A stretch of 45,671 bases of DNA from a virus, in the IMG/VR virus record IMGVR_UViG_3300045257_000224, positions 1 through 45,671 of that record. One strand, 5' to 3'. Each line of letters begins with the position of its first letter. The stretch's first letter is position 1. Shown one piece after another: positions 37,999-45,671 of the stretch. The notes beneath the pieces are model-generated. The model had not been told where the DNA came from. It was given only the letters and a program-made list of their open reading frames with translations, and made no database searches. A program made the position numbers and the translations under genes.

Positions 37999-39992
37999 TA
38001 GATGTCTCCGGTTGAGCGGCCCGTCTCGATAAGGATCGTCCCGCTCACGGTGTCGCCGACAAACGCGAGCGTCCGCTTCTTCGTGCTGGCGGGAGAGGTT
38101 ACGGCGGTGACTTTTTGGAACGCGGCTGCGAGCGTCACAGTCCCCATCGCTCCTCCGCTGTTGTTGAAAATGACGAGAGTGCAGCACGCACCGGGATGAC
38201 TGTTTGTCGGGTTCACGGTGAAGTTGTTGCTGTCTGTGACCGTGATGAACTGCACGGAGCCAAGATCAAGGTCGGCCGTGACAATCCCGGAGGCAGTGGC
38301 AGGATAAGTTGGAGTGTTCACGGTTTGCGGCTGGAAACAACTGAACGTCGGCTGTCCCGCCGTCGTGACGAGTGAATAGTCGATCTCTTTAGACGGAATG
38401 TTCACGATGTTTACGCACGCGCCGGCAGCAGTCGAGGCGGCGAGGATGCGGACAGTGCATCTTCGCGCTATACCGCCCGACGTGTACGAGCTAGTCGCGA
38501 CGAACGCTGAGCCTTGCAAGTCGAAATGGTCTGCGTCGATGACGGTGATGAGCCACTGTTCGTTCGCCTCGGGGACGCCGCCGACTTTGTCCACGACGAT
38601 CCGGTTATTCGTGGCGTACCCGTGACCCACACACGTGATCCGGATGAGCCCTGCCCCGTTGTCTGCGGCCCCGGTGATCGCCGGGATTACGCGTCCGTGC
38701 CGTCCGATGATGGTCGTCGGTCCGCCTGAAGATTGAAACACAGAGATACCGCACGTCCCTTGTCCTGCTGTCGGGCTTCCGCTGGTGACGTTGACGGCGC
38801 TATTGACGACGAGGTCGGGTTCGATGATCGTGGCGTGGCCTTCAAGGTAAATCTCGGCTCCGCGCGAACCAGTCGGCGCGGTCCCCCAGGCTCCCTCACA
38901 GTGGGTGCAGTCAAGCTTGCCGCTGAGGACATACATGCGGACGTTCTCGTTGTACGCGCCAAGACACGTACCCCCGATAACACGTCCGCCGGGGATAGCC
39001 TTGCCTGAATCGCCTAGCTGCACGCCGATCAGACAGCTGACGGTGTTCGGGTTTTTCACCTCGAACGACGAGATGCCAGCAGACCCGCTCCCCTGGTGGG
39101 CGTAAATGCCGATTCCTGTGATGTTTGTCGGCATTGACGCGGTGCAGTCGTCGCAGACTCCCTGGTAGATCGTGTTCGCGGTCGCCTGGTTGTAGAACTC
39201 GATCCCGTGGCATGTCGGAGCGGTCGCGGTCCCCTGCATCACCTCCAACATGCGAACCACGAAGAAGGCGAGATACCCGCTAGCGATGTTGTTGTCCCAG
39301 AACCGGAACCCGAACGCACTGTTGTGGTCGATCTTGCACTGAAGTCCGTGCGCGAGCATGTACCGCCACCGAAACCCGTTGTTCGAAACGATGATGCCGG
39401 AGCTAGATGTCGTCATGTGGCATGTCGCCCCGTACCCGCTGATCTCGATCTGCTCGAACACGTCCCTGGCGATCTGCCACGTGACAAGCCCGTCCAGGAG
39501 GTAACTGCCGGGAGGGACGTACAGTTTCGCCCCGGACGTAGCAGGGTTCCCAACATACGCGACAAGAGCCGCCCACGCATTGTTGAACGCCGCGACCGAT
39601 GACGCGACCCCGGTCGGGTCGGCCCCGTACGCGGTGACGTTGAACACGCCAACCCTGCCCGCGTCCACATACGTTTTCGTGGCCTTCTGTGAAGCGACCT
39701 TGGTGTCGCTGTTCGCGGCGAGCGTCCCGTCCGTGTCAAGCTGAGACGCCTTCAGTTGGGCGTCGTTCGTTACGTTCCCCAAACCCACATCCGACGACGT
39801 GAGTCCGAGCGCGGTCTTCAATTGCGCGTACGTCTTATAGATCCAGCCTCCCGCCCCGTCCCCGACTGGGACAGTGCCTGTGGCGGCGTCCGGCCCGTAC
39901 GGAGCCGCCCCGATTCCGTCCTCGATGTGGTTCAGGTTGGTCGGGCCGAGCTTCGTTGAGCCCTCAACCCAGTTGGTCTTGTCGTATGGCAT
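37998..39992 (-). CDS. Tailspike with parallel beta-helix
   Basis: 664 residues. An N-terminal virion-binding part has repeats also found in the fibre at 40822 (GGWIYKTYAQLKTALGLTSS; DVGLGNVTNDAQ). GVFNVTAYGADPTGVASSVA (about 113-132) is the classic entry to pectate-lyase-like beta-helices, followed by LYVPPGSYLLDG and repeated rungs to the C-terminus. Such spikes bind or cut surface polysaccharide. The catalytic residues cannot be read off. Confidence 0.8.
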   Translation of the reverse strand: MPYDKTNWVEGSTKLGPTNLNHIEDGIGAAPYGPDAATGTVPVGDGAGGWIYKTYAQLKTALGLTSSDVGLGNVTNDAQLKASQLDTDGTLAANSDTKVASQKATKTYVDAGRVGVFNVTAYGADPTGVASSVAAFNNAWAALVAYVGNPATSGAKLYVPPGSYLLDGLVTWQIARDVFEQIEISGYGATCHMTTSSSGIIVSNNGFRWRYMLAHGLQCKIDHNSAFGFRFWDNNIASGYLAFFVVRMLEVMQGTATAPTCHGIEFYNQATANTIYQGVCDDCTASMPTNITGIGIYAHQGSGSAGISSFEVKNPNTVSCLIGVQLGDSGKAIPGGRVIGGTCLGAYNENVRMYVLSGKLDCTHCEGAWGTAPTGSRGAEIYLEGHATIIEPDLVVNSAVNVTSGSPTAGQGTCGISVFQSSGGPTTIIGRHGRVIPAITGAADNGAGLIRITCVGHGYATNNRIVVDKVGGVPEANEQWLITVIDADHFDLQGSAFVATSSYTSGGIARRCTVRILAASTAAGACVNIVNIPSKEIDYSLVTTAGQPTFSCFQPQTVNTPTYPATASGIVTADLDLGSVQFITVTDSNNFTVNPTNSHPGACCTLVIFNNSGGAMGTVTLAAAFQKVTAVTSPASTKKRTLAFVGDTVSGTILIETGRSTGDI

Positions 39993-40141
39993 CAGGCAGC
40001 CTCCAGCGTGAGCGTCCCAGGCGTTGTGACTCCCAGGCCCAATCCCATGTCGGTGCAGGCGAGGATGCTAGAGCACGACAACTTTTCCGAGCACACAACG
40101 GCGGGAGGAGACGCCGCGACCGGGGTGAGTGTGAGTGGCAT
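39992..40141 (-). CDS. Small protein before tailspike
   Basis: 49 residues, ATG at 40141 and stop overlapping the tailspike start (TGATG). MPLTLTPVAASPPAVVCSEK, three cysteines, then a Gly/Thr-rich tail. Translationally coupled; may be a fibre accessory. Function unknown. Confidence 0.45.
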   Translation of the reverse strand: MPLTLTPVAASPPAVVCSEKLSCSSILACTDMGLGLGVTTPGTLTLEAA

Positions 40142-40321
40142 TTAGTGTGCGCTCACATTCGTCCATCCGGCCAGCGTCTTCTGCATGACAGGAGTCCCGG
40201 CCGCGTTGCCTGGGCTCGTTTTACCGGCGATCACCGTCCACCCTGCCGCAGTCTTCTGATCGACTGGTGTTCCGGCGGCGTTGGCTGGGCTGGTCTTGTT
40301 GGCGATGGTGGTGGCTACGAC
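40142..40321 (-). CDS. Two-repeat ORF without own start (possible readthrough extension)
   Basis: 59 sense codons with no ATG/GTG/TTG at the beginning, in the same frame as the gene at 40322-40441 and separated from it only by a TGA. It encodes two imperfect copies of a 27-residue unit (NKTSPANAAGTPVDQKTAAG and GKTSPGNAAGTPVMQKTLAG) whose DNA differs mainly at synonymous sites, so both are under coding selection. Explanations: TGA readthrough, sequence error, or an internal GTG start for one repeat only. Confidence 0.45.
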   Translation of the reverse strand, partial: VVATTIANKTSPANAAGTPVDQKTAAGWTVIAGKTSPGNAAGTPVMQKTLAGWTNVSAH

Positions 40322-40441
40322 TCACTGACTCCGTTTGTCTTCGCGGGACTGTTTCTTCTTACCGCGAGCTTTGCGTGCCTTCCGAGTCCTGTGCGTGGGA
40401 GAACCGTTATGGAAGCTCGAAGTTCCGGCGTGACGGCCCAT
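40322..40441 (-). CDS. Small basic protein (39 aa)
   Basis: The ATG at 40441 directly follows the upstream stop (TAGATG). Very basic: MGRHAGTSSFHNGSPTHRTR then KARKARGKKKQSREDKRSQ. Could bind nucleic acid or act as a flexible linker if the following TGA is read through. See the next ORF in the same frame. Confidence 0.45.
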   Translation of the reverse strand: MGRHAGTSSFHNGSPTHRTRKARKARGKKKQSREDKRSQ

Positions 40442-40822
40442 CTATGACGGCAACCAAATCTTGTCGGTCGGTTTCGGCTCTTGTGCGCGACGGGCTTTCT
40501 CTTTCACCTCGTCATCCTCTGCGCGCAACTCTGCGAGCGTCCGGGACGGACCGATCGTCGTCACACCGTCGAACTGGACTGCGAACTGGCGGGACTGTTC
40601 CGTCCGCATCGGAAACCCGCACGCGCTACACGACATCGGGAACGGCCCCGACGACTGCGCCTCGCCACACTCGATGCAACAGTACCCCTCCCGTATGCGG
40701 CCGATGTCGTATTCGGTGTAGACAAGTTCGAGTTCCTGATACCGGGTCCCGGTCCTGGTGTCAACCCGGACACGGGTCAGGTCTTCGGCCACGTCGACGG
40801 GGAGGGCGGGACGCATGTCCAT
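40442..40822 (-). CDS. Zinc-ribbon virion-module protein
   Basis: 126 residues (TAATG overlap with the fibre stop). CCIECGEAQSSGPFPMSCSA, with the next CG, gives CxxC...CxxC, a zinc ribbon in the middle; beta-rich N-terminus and charged C-terminus. Unusual among tail genes; could be a structural metal-binding adaptor. Function unknown. Confidence 0.5.
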   Translation of the reverse strand: MDMRPALPVDVAEDLTRVRVDTRTGTRYQELELVYTEYDIGRIREGYCCIECGEAQSSGPFPMSCSACGFPMRTEQSRQFAVQFDGVTTIGPSRTLAELRAEDDEVKEKARRAQEPKPTDKIWLPS

Positions 40823-42471
40823 TATCCGACCGCCGTGTAGTCGAGGAAGAATCCGATGACGTTCACGGCACCAACATAGGTGTCTGCCGCGTCCGCTCCT
40901 ACCCGTCGAATGTTGATTCGGATGAGGAAGTCCGCTGAGAGCGTCGCGTTGATCTGGTGGGCCGATTCGATCACTGCAACTCCCGCTGTCCGTGCCGCTG
41001 AATCACCTGTCCACGCTGTCGTCGTTCCCGCGCCTGCGACAGTTGAGCCTGACGTGATGTTGCGTTCGTCAACTGACCATCGCACCGTATGGGATGAGGC
41101 ATCCGTTGATCCTGGACTCCAGACAATGCGGATGTTTAGAGGTTGATTCGCTAAAGCGTCTTTCGGGGCGGCGCTAAACAAGGCGTAGAATCCCTGCGTG
41201 GCCGCGTCAGCAAGCTGGACGACACTTATCGAGTCGGGAACAGAGCCGAGCTGCACGACTGTTCCGCCGTCCATGTCGGACGCCTTGTACGCAGGAACAA
41301 ACAACGACCGGGTCGGGACCTGGCTGAGATACAGCGTGTCGAAATAGGTTTTGAGGTACGCCTTCAGATTCGCGAACGACAGCCTCTTCCCAATGTTCGA
41401 GGCTGCACTGTCAGAAATCGCGACCTCGTCAGCATCAACCGGAGTGGTCTTGGCCGTAAGGCCGTGAGCGACAGTCCCGACATCGATTGCGCTCAGAGTG
41501 TTGCCGGACTTCGACAGTCCCGCCCCGGCGGTGATCTCGCCCGCACCGGAGAACTGCGTATAGGTGATCGCTGTGGTTCCGATGGTGATGGTGCCGGTGT
41601 TGGTGTTGACGAACCCCGAGTCGCTGTTCGCGGTGCCTTCCTCCACGAACGCGAACGCTCCGACGATCTCCGCTGACGAGTCAGAGTCCGTCGCGCGTGT
41701 CAGCACAAACGCGACAAGAGACGTACCTGCGGTCGTGCATTTGTAGATTCCGTTCTGTGCTTGCGCGACCTGATCCTTCACCAGGACCCGGTCGTTGAGT
41801 GCTACGGCTTGCCCGTCGATGGTGAGAACGCCGAGCCCGACCGCGACCAGCGTCGACCCGACCAGCGTCACAGCAGGAAGAGCGGCTGCAGTTGCGAGCC
41901 GGACAGACTGTTTCACCGACAACCCCTGCGCCGTCGCATCCACATACGCCTTCGAGGATGCGTCCGTGTCGTTGACCGGGGTCGGCACGGTCACCGTCCC
42001 CGTAAACGTCGGTGACGCCAGGGGAGCTTTTAGGGCGAGCGCGTCAAAGACGGCGTTACCTGACGGGGCCACGGTCGTGTGGCCGTCCGTGATGGTGTCT
42101 TCGACCTTCGCGTCAATCGCTGCCTGCTGGGCGGTAGAGACAGGCTTCGCAGTGTCAGCGGTGTTGTCGACGCTGCCCAATCCAACATCTGCTTTGACGA
42201 GCGCGAGCGCGGTTTTGAGCTGCGCGTACGTCTTCTTGACCCATCCCGCACCGTCCGACGCTATCGCGCCCGAAGTGGACGAGTCGAGTGCGGCGATAGC
42301 GGTGAGGTCGCTGTCGAGCGGCTGAGCGGCGGCAGCAGCCGCGTCAAGTTCGGCCTGTGTCGCCATGTCGACCGCGAATCCAGGGTTCGGGAAGGTGCCG
42401 GAGAGAACACCTCCAGCGGCACCGGACGGGACACCACCGCCGCTGCCTCCAGTCGCCCCAGTCCTGGTCAT
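40822..42471 (-). CDS. Tail fibre protein
   Basis: 549 residues. Low-complexity Gly-rich start; then collagen-free repeats shared with the tailspike (GAGWVKKTYAQLKTALALVK; ADVGLGSVDNTAD), typical of fibre stalks (about 15-180, 'NTSDANKPVS'-like). The centre has the VATTAALPAVTL / NGIYKCTTAG domain common in fibres, and a beta-rich C-terminal domain (380-549). Likely recognises the host. No lyase motif. Confidence 0.75.
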   Translation of the reverse strand: MTRTGATGGSGGGVPSGAAGGVLSGTFPNPGFAVDMATQAELDAAAAAAQPLDSDLTAIAALDSSTSGAIASDGAGWVKKTYAQLKTALALVKADVGLGSVDNTADTAKPVSTAQQAAIDAKVEDTITDGHTTVAPSGNAVFDALALKAPLASPTFTGTVTVPTPVNDTDASSKAYVDATAQGLSVKQSVRLATAAALPAVTLVGSTLVAVGLGVLTIDGQAVALNDRVLVKDQVAQAQNGIYKCTTAGTSLVAFVLTRATDSDSSAEIVGAFAFVEEGTANSDSGFVNTNTGTITIGTTAITYTQFSGAGEITAGAGLSKSGNTLSAIDVGTVAHGLTAKTTPVDADEVAISDSAASNIGKRLSFANLKAYLKTYFDTLYLSQVPTRSLFVPAYKASDMDGGTVVQLGSVPDSISVVQLADAATQGFYALFSAAPKDALANQPLNIRIVWSPGSTDASSHTVRWSVDERNITSGSTVAGAGTTTAWTGDSAARTAGVAVIESAHQINATLSADFLIRINIRRVGADAADTYVGAVNVIGFFLDYTAVG

Positions 42472-42770
42472 CAGCCGATCGCCAGGTAGGTGACGCCTTC
42501 ACCGTCAACCGACGAGTCGATCCAGACGGTTGAGAGGTCGAGAATGTCGAGACTGACGGACTCCGACTTAGCCAACTGGAACCCGTTCGCGGACGCGACG
42601 TTACTGCCACCGACATAGATCGTCCCCGTGTTCCCGGCGAGAGCTTTGACGGTGACGGACGTGATGGGCTGCGCGGACGCGAGCGCGACCCTGGTCCCCG
42701 CCGTCGTCACGGCCTTCTTGCCGGTGTAAACGACGGGAAGTCCCGCCACCAGGACTTTCGACAATCCCAC
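42471..42770 (-). CDS. Small beta-rich virion protein
   Basis: 99 residues, beta-rich: VVYTGKKAVTTAGTRVALAS, SVTVKALAGNTGTIYVGGSN and VWIDSSVDGEGVTYLAIG. This compact beta-sandwich layout is common in small virion proteins that decorate heads or fibres. Overlaps fibre downstream and coiled-coil gene upstream by 1 bp. Confidence 0.55.
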   Translation of the reverse strand: MGLSKVLVAGLPVVYTGKKAVTTAGTRVALASAQPITSVTVKALAGNTGTIYVGGSNVASANGFQLAKSESVSLDILDLSTVWIDSSVDGEGVTYLAIG

Positions 42771-43081
42771 TACGCGCCGAGAAGAACCTTGATCGCTTTC
42801 GCGAGATCCTCGGCAGCAGCCAACTTCTTCGAGTTCGCGCCCGAAGCGTTACCCGCCGCGCTCGCAGCCGACTGAGCATCCGACGCCTGCCGTGCAGCCT
42901 GCGCCACCTGCCGTTCCAGATCCTCGACCTGCGCCTCGAGGCTGGCGATCTTTTCGCGACCGTTCAACGCCTCGGACTGGAAAGCCCCGAGCGTCTGGAT
43001 GCGCTCGAGATGGTTGTTGATGTCGTTCTGTTTCTGCTCCAACTGGGCGTGAAGCTGCTTCACCTGCTCTTTCGCATCCAA
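42770..43081 (-). CDS. Coiled-coil protein of the tail module
   Basis: 103 residues from the TTG at 43081, chosen because AAGGAG is 6 nt upstream; an upstream TTG overlapping the glycosyltransferase stop is also possible. Long coiled coil (EQVKQLHAQLEQKQNDINNH to KIASLEAQVEDLERQVAQAA), then Ala/Ser-rich and short helix. May be a fibre-connecting or chaperone-like protein. Confidence 0.5.
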   Translation of the reverse strand: MDAKEQVKQLHAQLEQKQNDINNHLERIQTLGAFQSEALNGREKIASLEAQVEDLERQVAQAARQASDAQSAASAAGNASGANSKKLAAAEDLAKAIKVLLGA

Positions 43082-43104
43082 AGAACTCTCCTTGCTCGTA
43101 GTTG

Positions 43105-44139
43105 TCAACCCGTAATAGCTTCCAGCCAAAGATGAATGTTCTTCTCGATCGTCCGCTCAGACAGGACGTAGTCGCGCGCATCGGCTGCGAGAGCGGGGAT
43201 CTCGTCGCGATGGCGGACCGCCCACCGGATCGCGTCCTGCCAGTCTTTCGCGGTCGTACAAGTGAGGGTACGGTCATGCCACGGCTTGTACGGGCTCGCG
43301 GTACTGACGATCGGCCACGCACCCGACATCGCCGCCTCTAACGCTTTCAGATCCGACTTGTACTGCGACCATTCCGTCTCGATGAGTGGGCACACCATCA
43401 CATCGCACCGGGACTGGTTAGCACGGTACGTTGCCTGGTCGTCCGTCCACGGAACCTTCTTCACGCCGCGCGTGAACTCGTAGATGTCACCGATACCGAA
43501 CACCCACACTTCGACGTTCGGTTGCGCTGCCGCCCACTTGAAAGCCTTATGGACGAGCGGAGCGTCTATGAGATGGGAATGCGAGCCGCCCCACCCGATC
43601 CGCAAAACACCGTCATCTTGTTTCTGTGAGGCGAGCCAGTCGGAAGGTTCAACCTGGTTCGGGCACACGTACACGTTCGGGTTGACCTGGCTGTAAAGGT
43701 CTGCAAGGTCAGGAGTGGCGACAATGATTCCGTCCGCGAACCGGCACAACTTCTCGTGGGCGGCGAGGCTGAAACGGTCAGTGCTGCCGTCGGTGTCAAG
43801 TTCGGCCTGCCAGCCTGCACCTAACGCAACGTCGGGAAGGTGAAGGTAGGAGTCGTCCACTTCGACCAGCACACGGATACCGTCATCCTGCATCCCCGCC
43901 ATGATCGTCCCCGTAGTCGCGTTGCCGGGAAACTGCCAGATAGCCGCCCCTTGCTGACGCGGATAGACGATGTCTCCGTCATTGTTCTCGGCGAGGTCTG
44001 ACCCTTTCATCGCGAGCACCTGTCCGGGCAGGCGACGGGCAGGCATAAGGCACCGCCAAAAGTAGGTGCCGGTCGACTCCTGCCGCCACCATGTCGCCTT
44101 CGGCTCCGGCGGGACAAACTCCTCGCTACGCAGCGACAA
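43105..44139 (-). CDS. Glycosyltransferase (GT4-like)
   Basis: 344 residues from the TTG at 44139 in the end of the preceding gene. IRVLVEVDDSYLHLPDVALG, CRFADGIIVATPDLADLY and VYVCPNQVEPSDW, then LRIGWGGSHSHLIDAPLV, DVMVCPLIETEWSQYKSDLK and ALEAAMSGAWPIVSTASPY follow the order of two-Rossmann-fold GT-B enzymes of family 4. Substrate unknown. Placed between capsid and fibre genes, it may glycosylate a virion protein or a host wall component. Confidence 0.75.
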   Translation of the reverse strand: MSLRSEEFVPPEPKATWWRQESTGTYFWRCLMPARRLPGQVLAMKGSDLAENNDGDIVYPRQQGAAIWQFPGNATTGTIMAGMQDDGIRVLVEVDDSYLHLPDVALGAGWQAELDTDGSTDRFSLAAHEKLCRFADGIIVATPDLADLYSQVNPNVYVCPNQVEPSDWLASQKQDDGVLRIGWGGSHSHLIDAPLVHKAFKWAAAQPNVEVWVFGIGDIYEFTRGVKKVPWTDDQATYRANQSRCDVMVCPLIETEWSQYKSDLKALEAAMSGAWPIVSTASPYKPWHDRTLTCTTAKDWQDAIRWAVRHRDEIPALAADARDYVLSERTIEKNIHLWLEAITG

Positions 44140-44695
44140 CCTCTCCCTGGACAGCGTCGGCCGGGATCGCGAGCTTCTCCTCCAACCCCGAGATGACACT
44201 GTCACGGTTCTTGTTCGCCTGCTCCCATGCGAGCGCCTCATGCAGCAGGCCAAGCTCGGCTGCGAGTCCAGGAATCTTGAAATGGTGGGTCGTGTCGTAC
44301 GACGCCCACGGGATACCCGCGACAGCCTCGACCTTGCCGGCCTGGACGAAATCCTGCCCGTAGTTCGGCTTCGCGAGAAGGTACTGCTCAACCTTCGCCG
44401 TCGTGGCGTCGTCCCAGCCCTGCCGGGCCTGCTCTTCGACGGTGTCGAATACGCCGATCCTCTGCGCGAGCGGCTCCAAAGTGACCGAATCAGCCTCGAG
44501 ATAGCGGCCTGTGAACCTGTTTTCGGGGAAGAAGTGGAGAGCGAAGTTGATGTCGTCCTGGGTGAGGTATTCCTGCGAGAACTGGACGCTCACCGAATCC
44601 TGAGTCTGGTCGCGTTGGCCGTCGAGAGCGAGGACAAACTTCTCCTTCACCACCGTCCCAAGTCCGAGCTTGGGGTTGATGGAGACGAACCGCAT
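44126..44695 (-). CDS. Head-module protein downstream of capsid
   Basis: 189 residues from the ATG at 44695, with AGGAGG 6 nt upstream. N-terminal strands (VSINPKLGLGTVVKEKFVLA), then helices (NYGQDFVQAGKVEAVAGIPW; LHEALAWEQANKNRDSVISG). Directly after the major capsid gene; may be a head completion or decoration protein. No family recognised. Confidence 0.55.
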   Translation of the reverse strand: MRFVSINPKLGLGTVVKEKFVLALDGQRDQTQDSVSVQFSQEYLTQDDINFALHFFPENRFTGRYLEADSVTLEPLAQRIGVFDTVEEQARQGWDDATTAKVEQYLLAKPNYGQDFVQAGKVEAVAGIPWASYDTTHHFKIPGLAAELGLLHEALAWEQANKNRDSVISGLEEKLAIPADAVQGEVVAA

Positions 44696-44721
44696 TGTGT
44701 ACCTCCTGATTGTTGGTGGCG

Positions 44722-44751
44722 GGAGGGGCCAGCCGAAGCCAACCCCTCCCA
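44722..44751 (-). terminator. Hairpin downstream of major capsid gene
   Basis: GGGAGGGG and CCCCTCCC form an 8-bp stem around a 14-nt loop between the capsid stop and the next ribosome-binding site. No U-tract, so it is likely a partial terminator or 3' stabiliser that raises capsid mRNA over downstream genes. Confidence 0.5.
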
Positions 44752-44761
44752 CTGTGCTGCT

Positions 44762-45671
44762 CTACCCCGTGATGCCTGTCCACAGGGCGTGCGTGCTTTC
44801 CTGCATGAACTCGAGCGAGTGCTCGGTGAGATACTCGCGCGAGTCGACGTCGTCTCCGGGAGCCTGCCGCTTCAACAGAAGCTGCGTGTCCCGGTCGCGG
44901 AGCGGTGCGTACCGGACATAGTCCATGTCCAGCAGGAACGCCGCCCCGCCAGGACCGTTCACGGCGGACGTGGAGAAGTTGTTCCAGTACCGCTTGATGA
45001 ACACCGGGATCGGCGTCCCGTACGCCCCTGAGATCCACGAGTCGACGTGGACTCCCCACTTCGTCTCGTCGGGGGTTGCGCGAACCCAGTTGTCGCGGAG
45101 GAACCCCGACATGGCCTTCGCCACGATCGGAGCCACAAACAACGCCTTCGACGCCATGTTGCCGTGCTGCAACGCCGAAGTGATGTTCGTGTCGAACGTC
45201 GACTTGTCGAGTGTCCCGACGGACTTGTTCACGTTCGTCGAGATGAACTCGTACGCGCCTCCGCAGTATCCGCGCTTGTTCGTCGAGTCGAACGAACGGG
45301 CACCCCAGAAGCATGTCTGTTCGATCGACTGCTTATGCTCGATCAGCTTCTTCACCTGCTCCTTCATCGGGTTCCGTCCGCCGTACTCTTCGATGGCGGT
45401 TTCCGTCCCGGTGAAGCTGAACGGGTCTCTCTGAATTTGCGAGTAGTTGTATCCGAGGATGCGCTGCACGATGCGGCTGGTCCCGAACGACGCGCCCTGC
45501 TTGTACGCCGAACCGACAAGCAGCAGTTGGGCGGTCGAAGCGGACGACGCCGCCGCGACAGCACCAACGGCCCGTTCGACCGTCACCGCGTCCGTCGAGA
45601 TGGCCGTGACGTGCATCATCTCGCCGGTTGCGAGGTTGCGCAACGTGTCATCGGCGGCAAGGGACAAGCCC
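44762..45671 (-). CDS. Major capsid protein, C-terminal part (begins at 404 in window)
   Basis: Runs from the right edge to TAG at 44764-44762. Contains SFGTSRIVQRILGYNYSQI, QRDPFSFTGTETAIEEYGG, then KEQVKKLIEHKQSIEQTCFW and RYWNNFSTSAVNGPGGAAFL, and ends HSLEFMQESTHALWTGITG; these fit the peripheral and axial domains of the SU10/DUF5309-type capsid. Joined across the contig ends after removing the 147-bp overlap, the whole gene is 1,167 nt (388 residues). Confidence 0.85.
   Translation of the reverse strand, partial: GLSLAADDTLRNLATGEMMHVTAISTDAVTVERAVGAVAAASSASTAQLLLVGSAYKQGASFGTSRIVQRILGYNYSQIQRDPFSFTGTETAIEEYGGRNPMKEQVKKLIEHKQSIEQTCFWGARSFDSTNKRGYCGGAYEFISTNVNKSVGTLDKSTFDTNITSALQHGNMASKALFVAPIVAKAMSGFLRDNWVRATPDETKWGVHVDSWISGAYGTPIPVFIKRYWNNFSTSAVNGPGGAAFLLDMDYVRYAPLRDRDTQLLLKRQAPGDDVDSREYLTEHSLEFMQESTHALWTGITG
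45525..45671. repeat. Terminal direct repeat, right copy
   Basis: Matches 1-147 at 145 of 147 positions; differences at 45651 and 45661. See left copy. Confidence 0.95.

Noticed and set aside
43140-44391. Long N-terminal extension of the glycosyltransferase frame
   Set aside because: Residues before about 44139 are antisense-like Arg/Ser repeats produced by overlap with the preceding gene; TTG 44139 is the last sensible start before the conserved domain.
1-45671. tRNA genes
   Set aside because: No cloverleaf with a convincing T-loop (GTTCRANNC) outside coding sequence was seen by eye on either strand.

Overview
The window is a complete or nearly complete genome of a tailed, podovirus-type phage, cut inside its major capsid gene. 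Bases 1-147 recur at 45525-45671 with two mismatches. Joining the ends there gives a circular map of about 45,524 bp and one uninterrupted 388-residue capsid protein. DNA is GC-rich, genes abut or overlap by ATGA/GTGA/TTGA, GTG and TTG starts are common, and three promoters sit 6-7 nt from start codons (leaderless mRNAs). Together with the gene content this suggests an actinobacterial host, but no single gene proves it. No tRNA, CRISPR array, full-length integrase, DNA polymerase, primase or replicative helicase was recognised.

Almost everything is read leftward. From a leaderless promoter near 9355 the order is: ribbon-helix-helix (RHH) regulator, Cys-rich small protein, small serine recombinase, small genes, candidate small terminase, large terminase, Cys/His protease-like protein, portal, scaffold and major capsid. 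Across the junction it continues with a glycosyltransferase, fibres and tailspike, head-tail adaptor, nozzle, internal virion proteins (one with NlpC/P60), endolysin and a set of membrane proteins (44.7 to 26.7 kb).

The early region is divided at 22656-22719, where two leaderless promoters face apart with overlapping -35 boxes and a palindrome. Rightward (22.7-26.7 kb) lie small zinc-ribbon and winged-helix proteins, an SSB-like protein, a protein with homing-endonuclease-associated repeats and an endonuclease VII. Leftward (22.7-13.2 kb) lie an RHH protein, many small Cys-rich proteins (several sharing a repeated 5' coding cassette), a transglycosylase-like lysin, an alanine-rich repeat protein, a replication-type HTH protein, a helicase-loader-like protein and a DUF2303 protein.

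Two families of insertion elements have reshaped the genome. An intact 3,223-bp IS1-family element (9998-13220; 19-bp terminal inverted repeats, 8-bp target duplication) carries three cargo genes, including a P63C-domain protein. It splits a phage HTH gene whose frame is exactly restored when the element and one duplication are removed. Around 18.25-19.42 kb lies the remnant of an IS1595/ISXO2-type element with passengers; it truncates a DUF5131 gene. A 26-bp end sequence of that remnant recurs inverted at 6236-6261, so the two copies bracket a 13-kb segment that also holds the serine recombinase gene.
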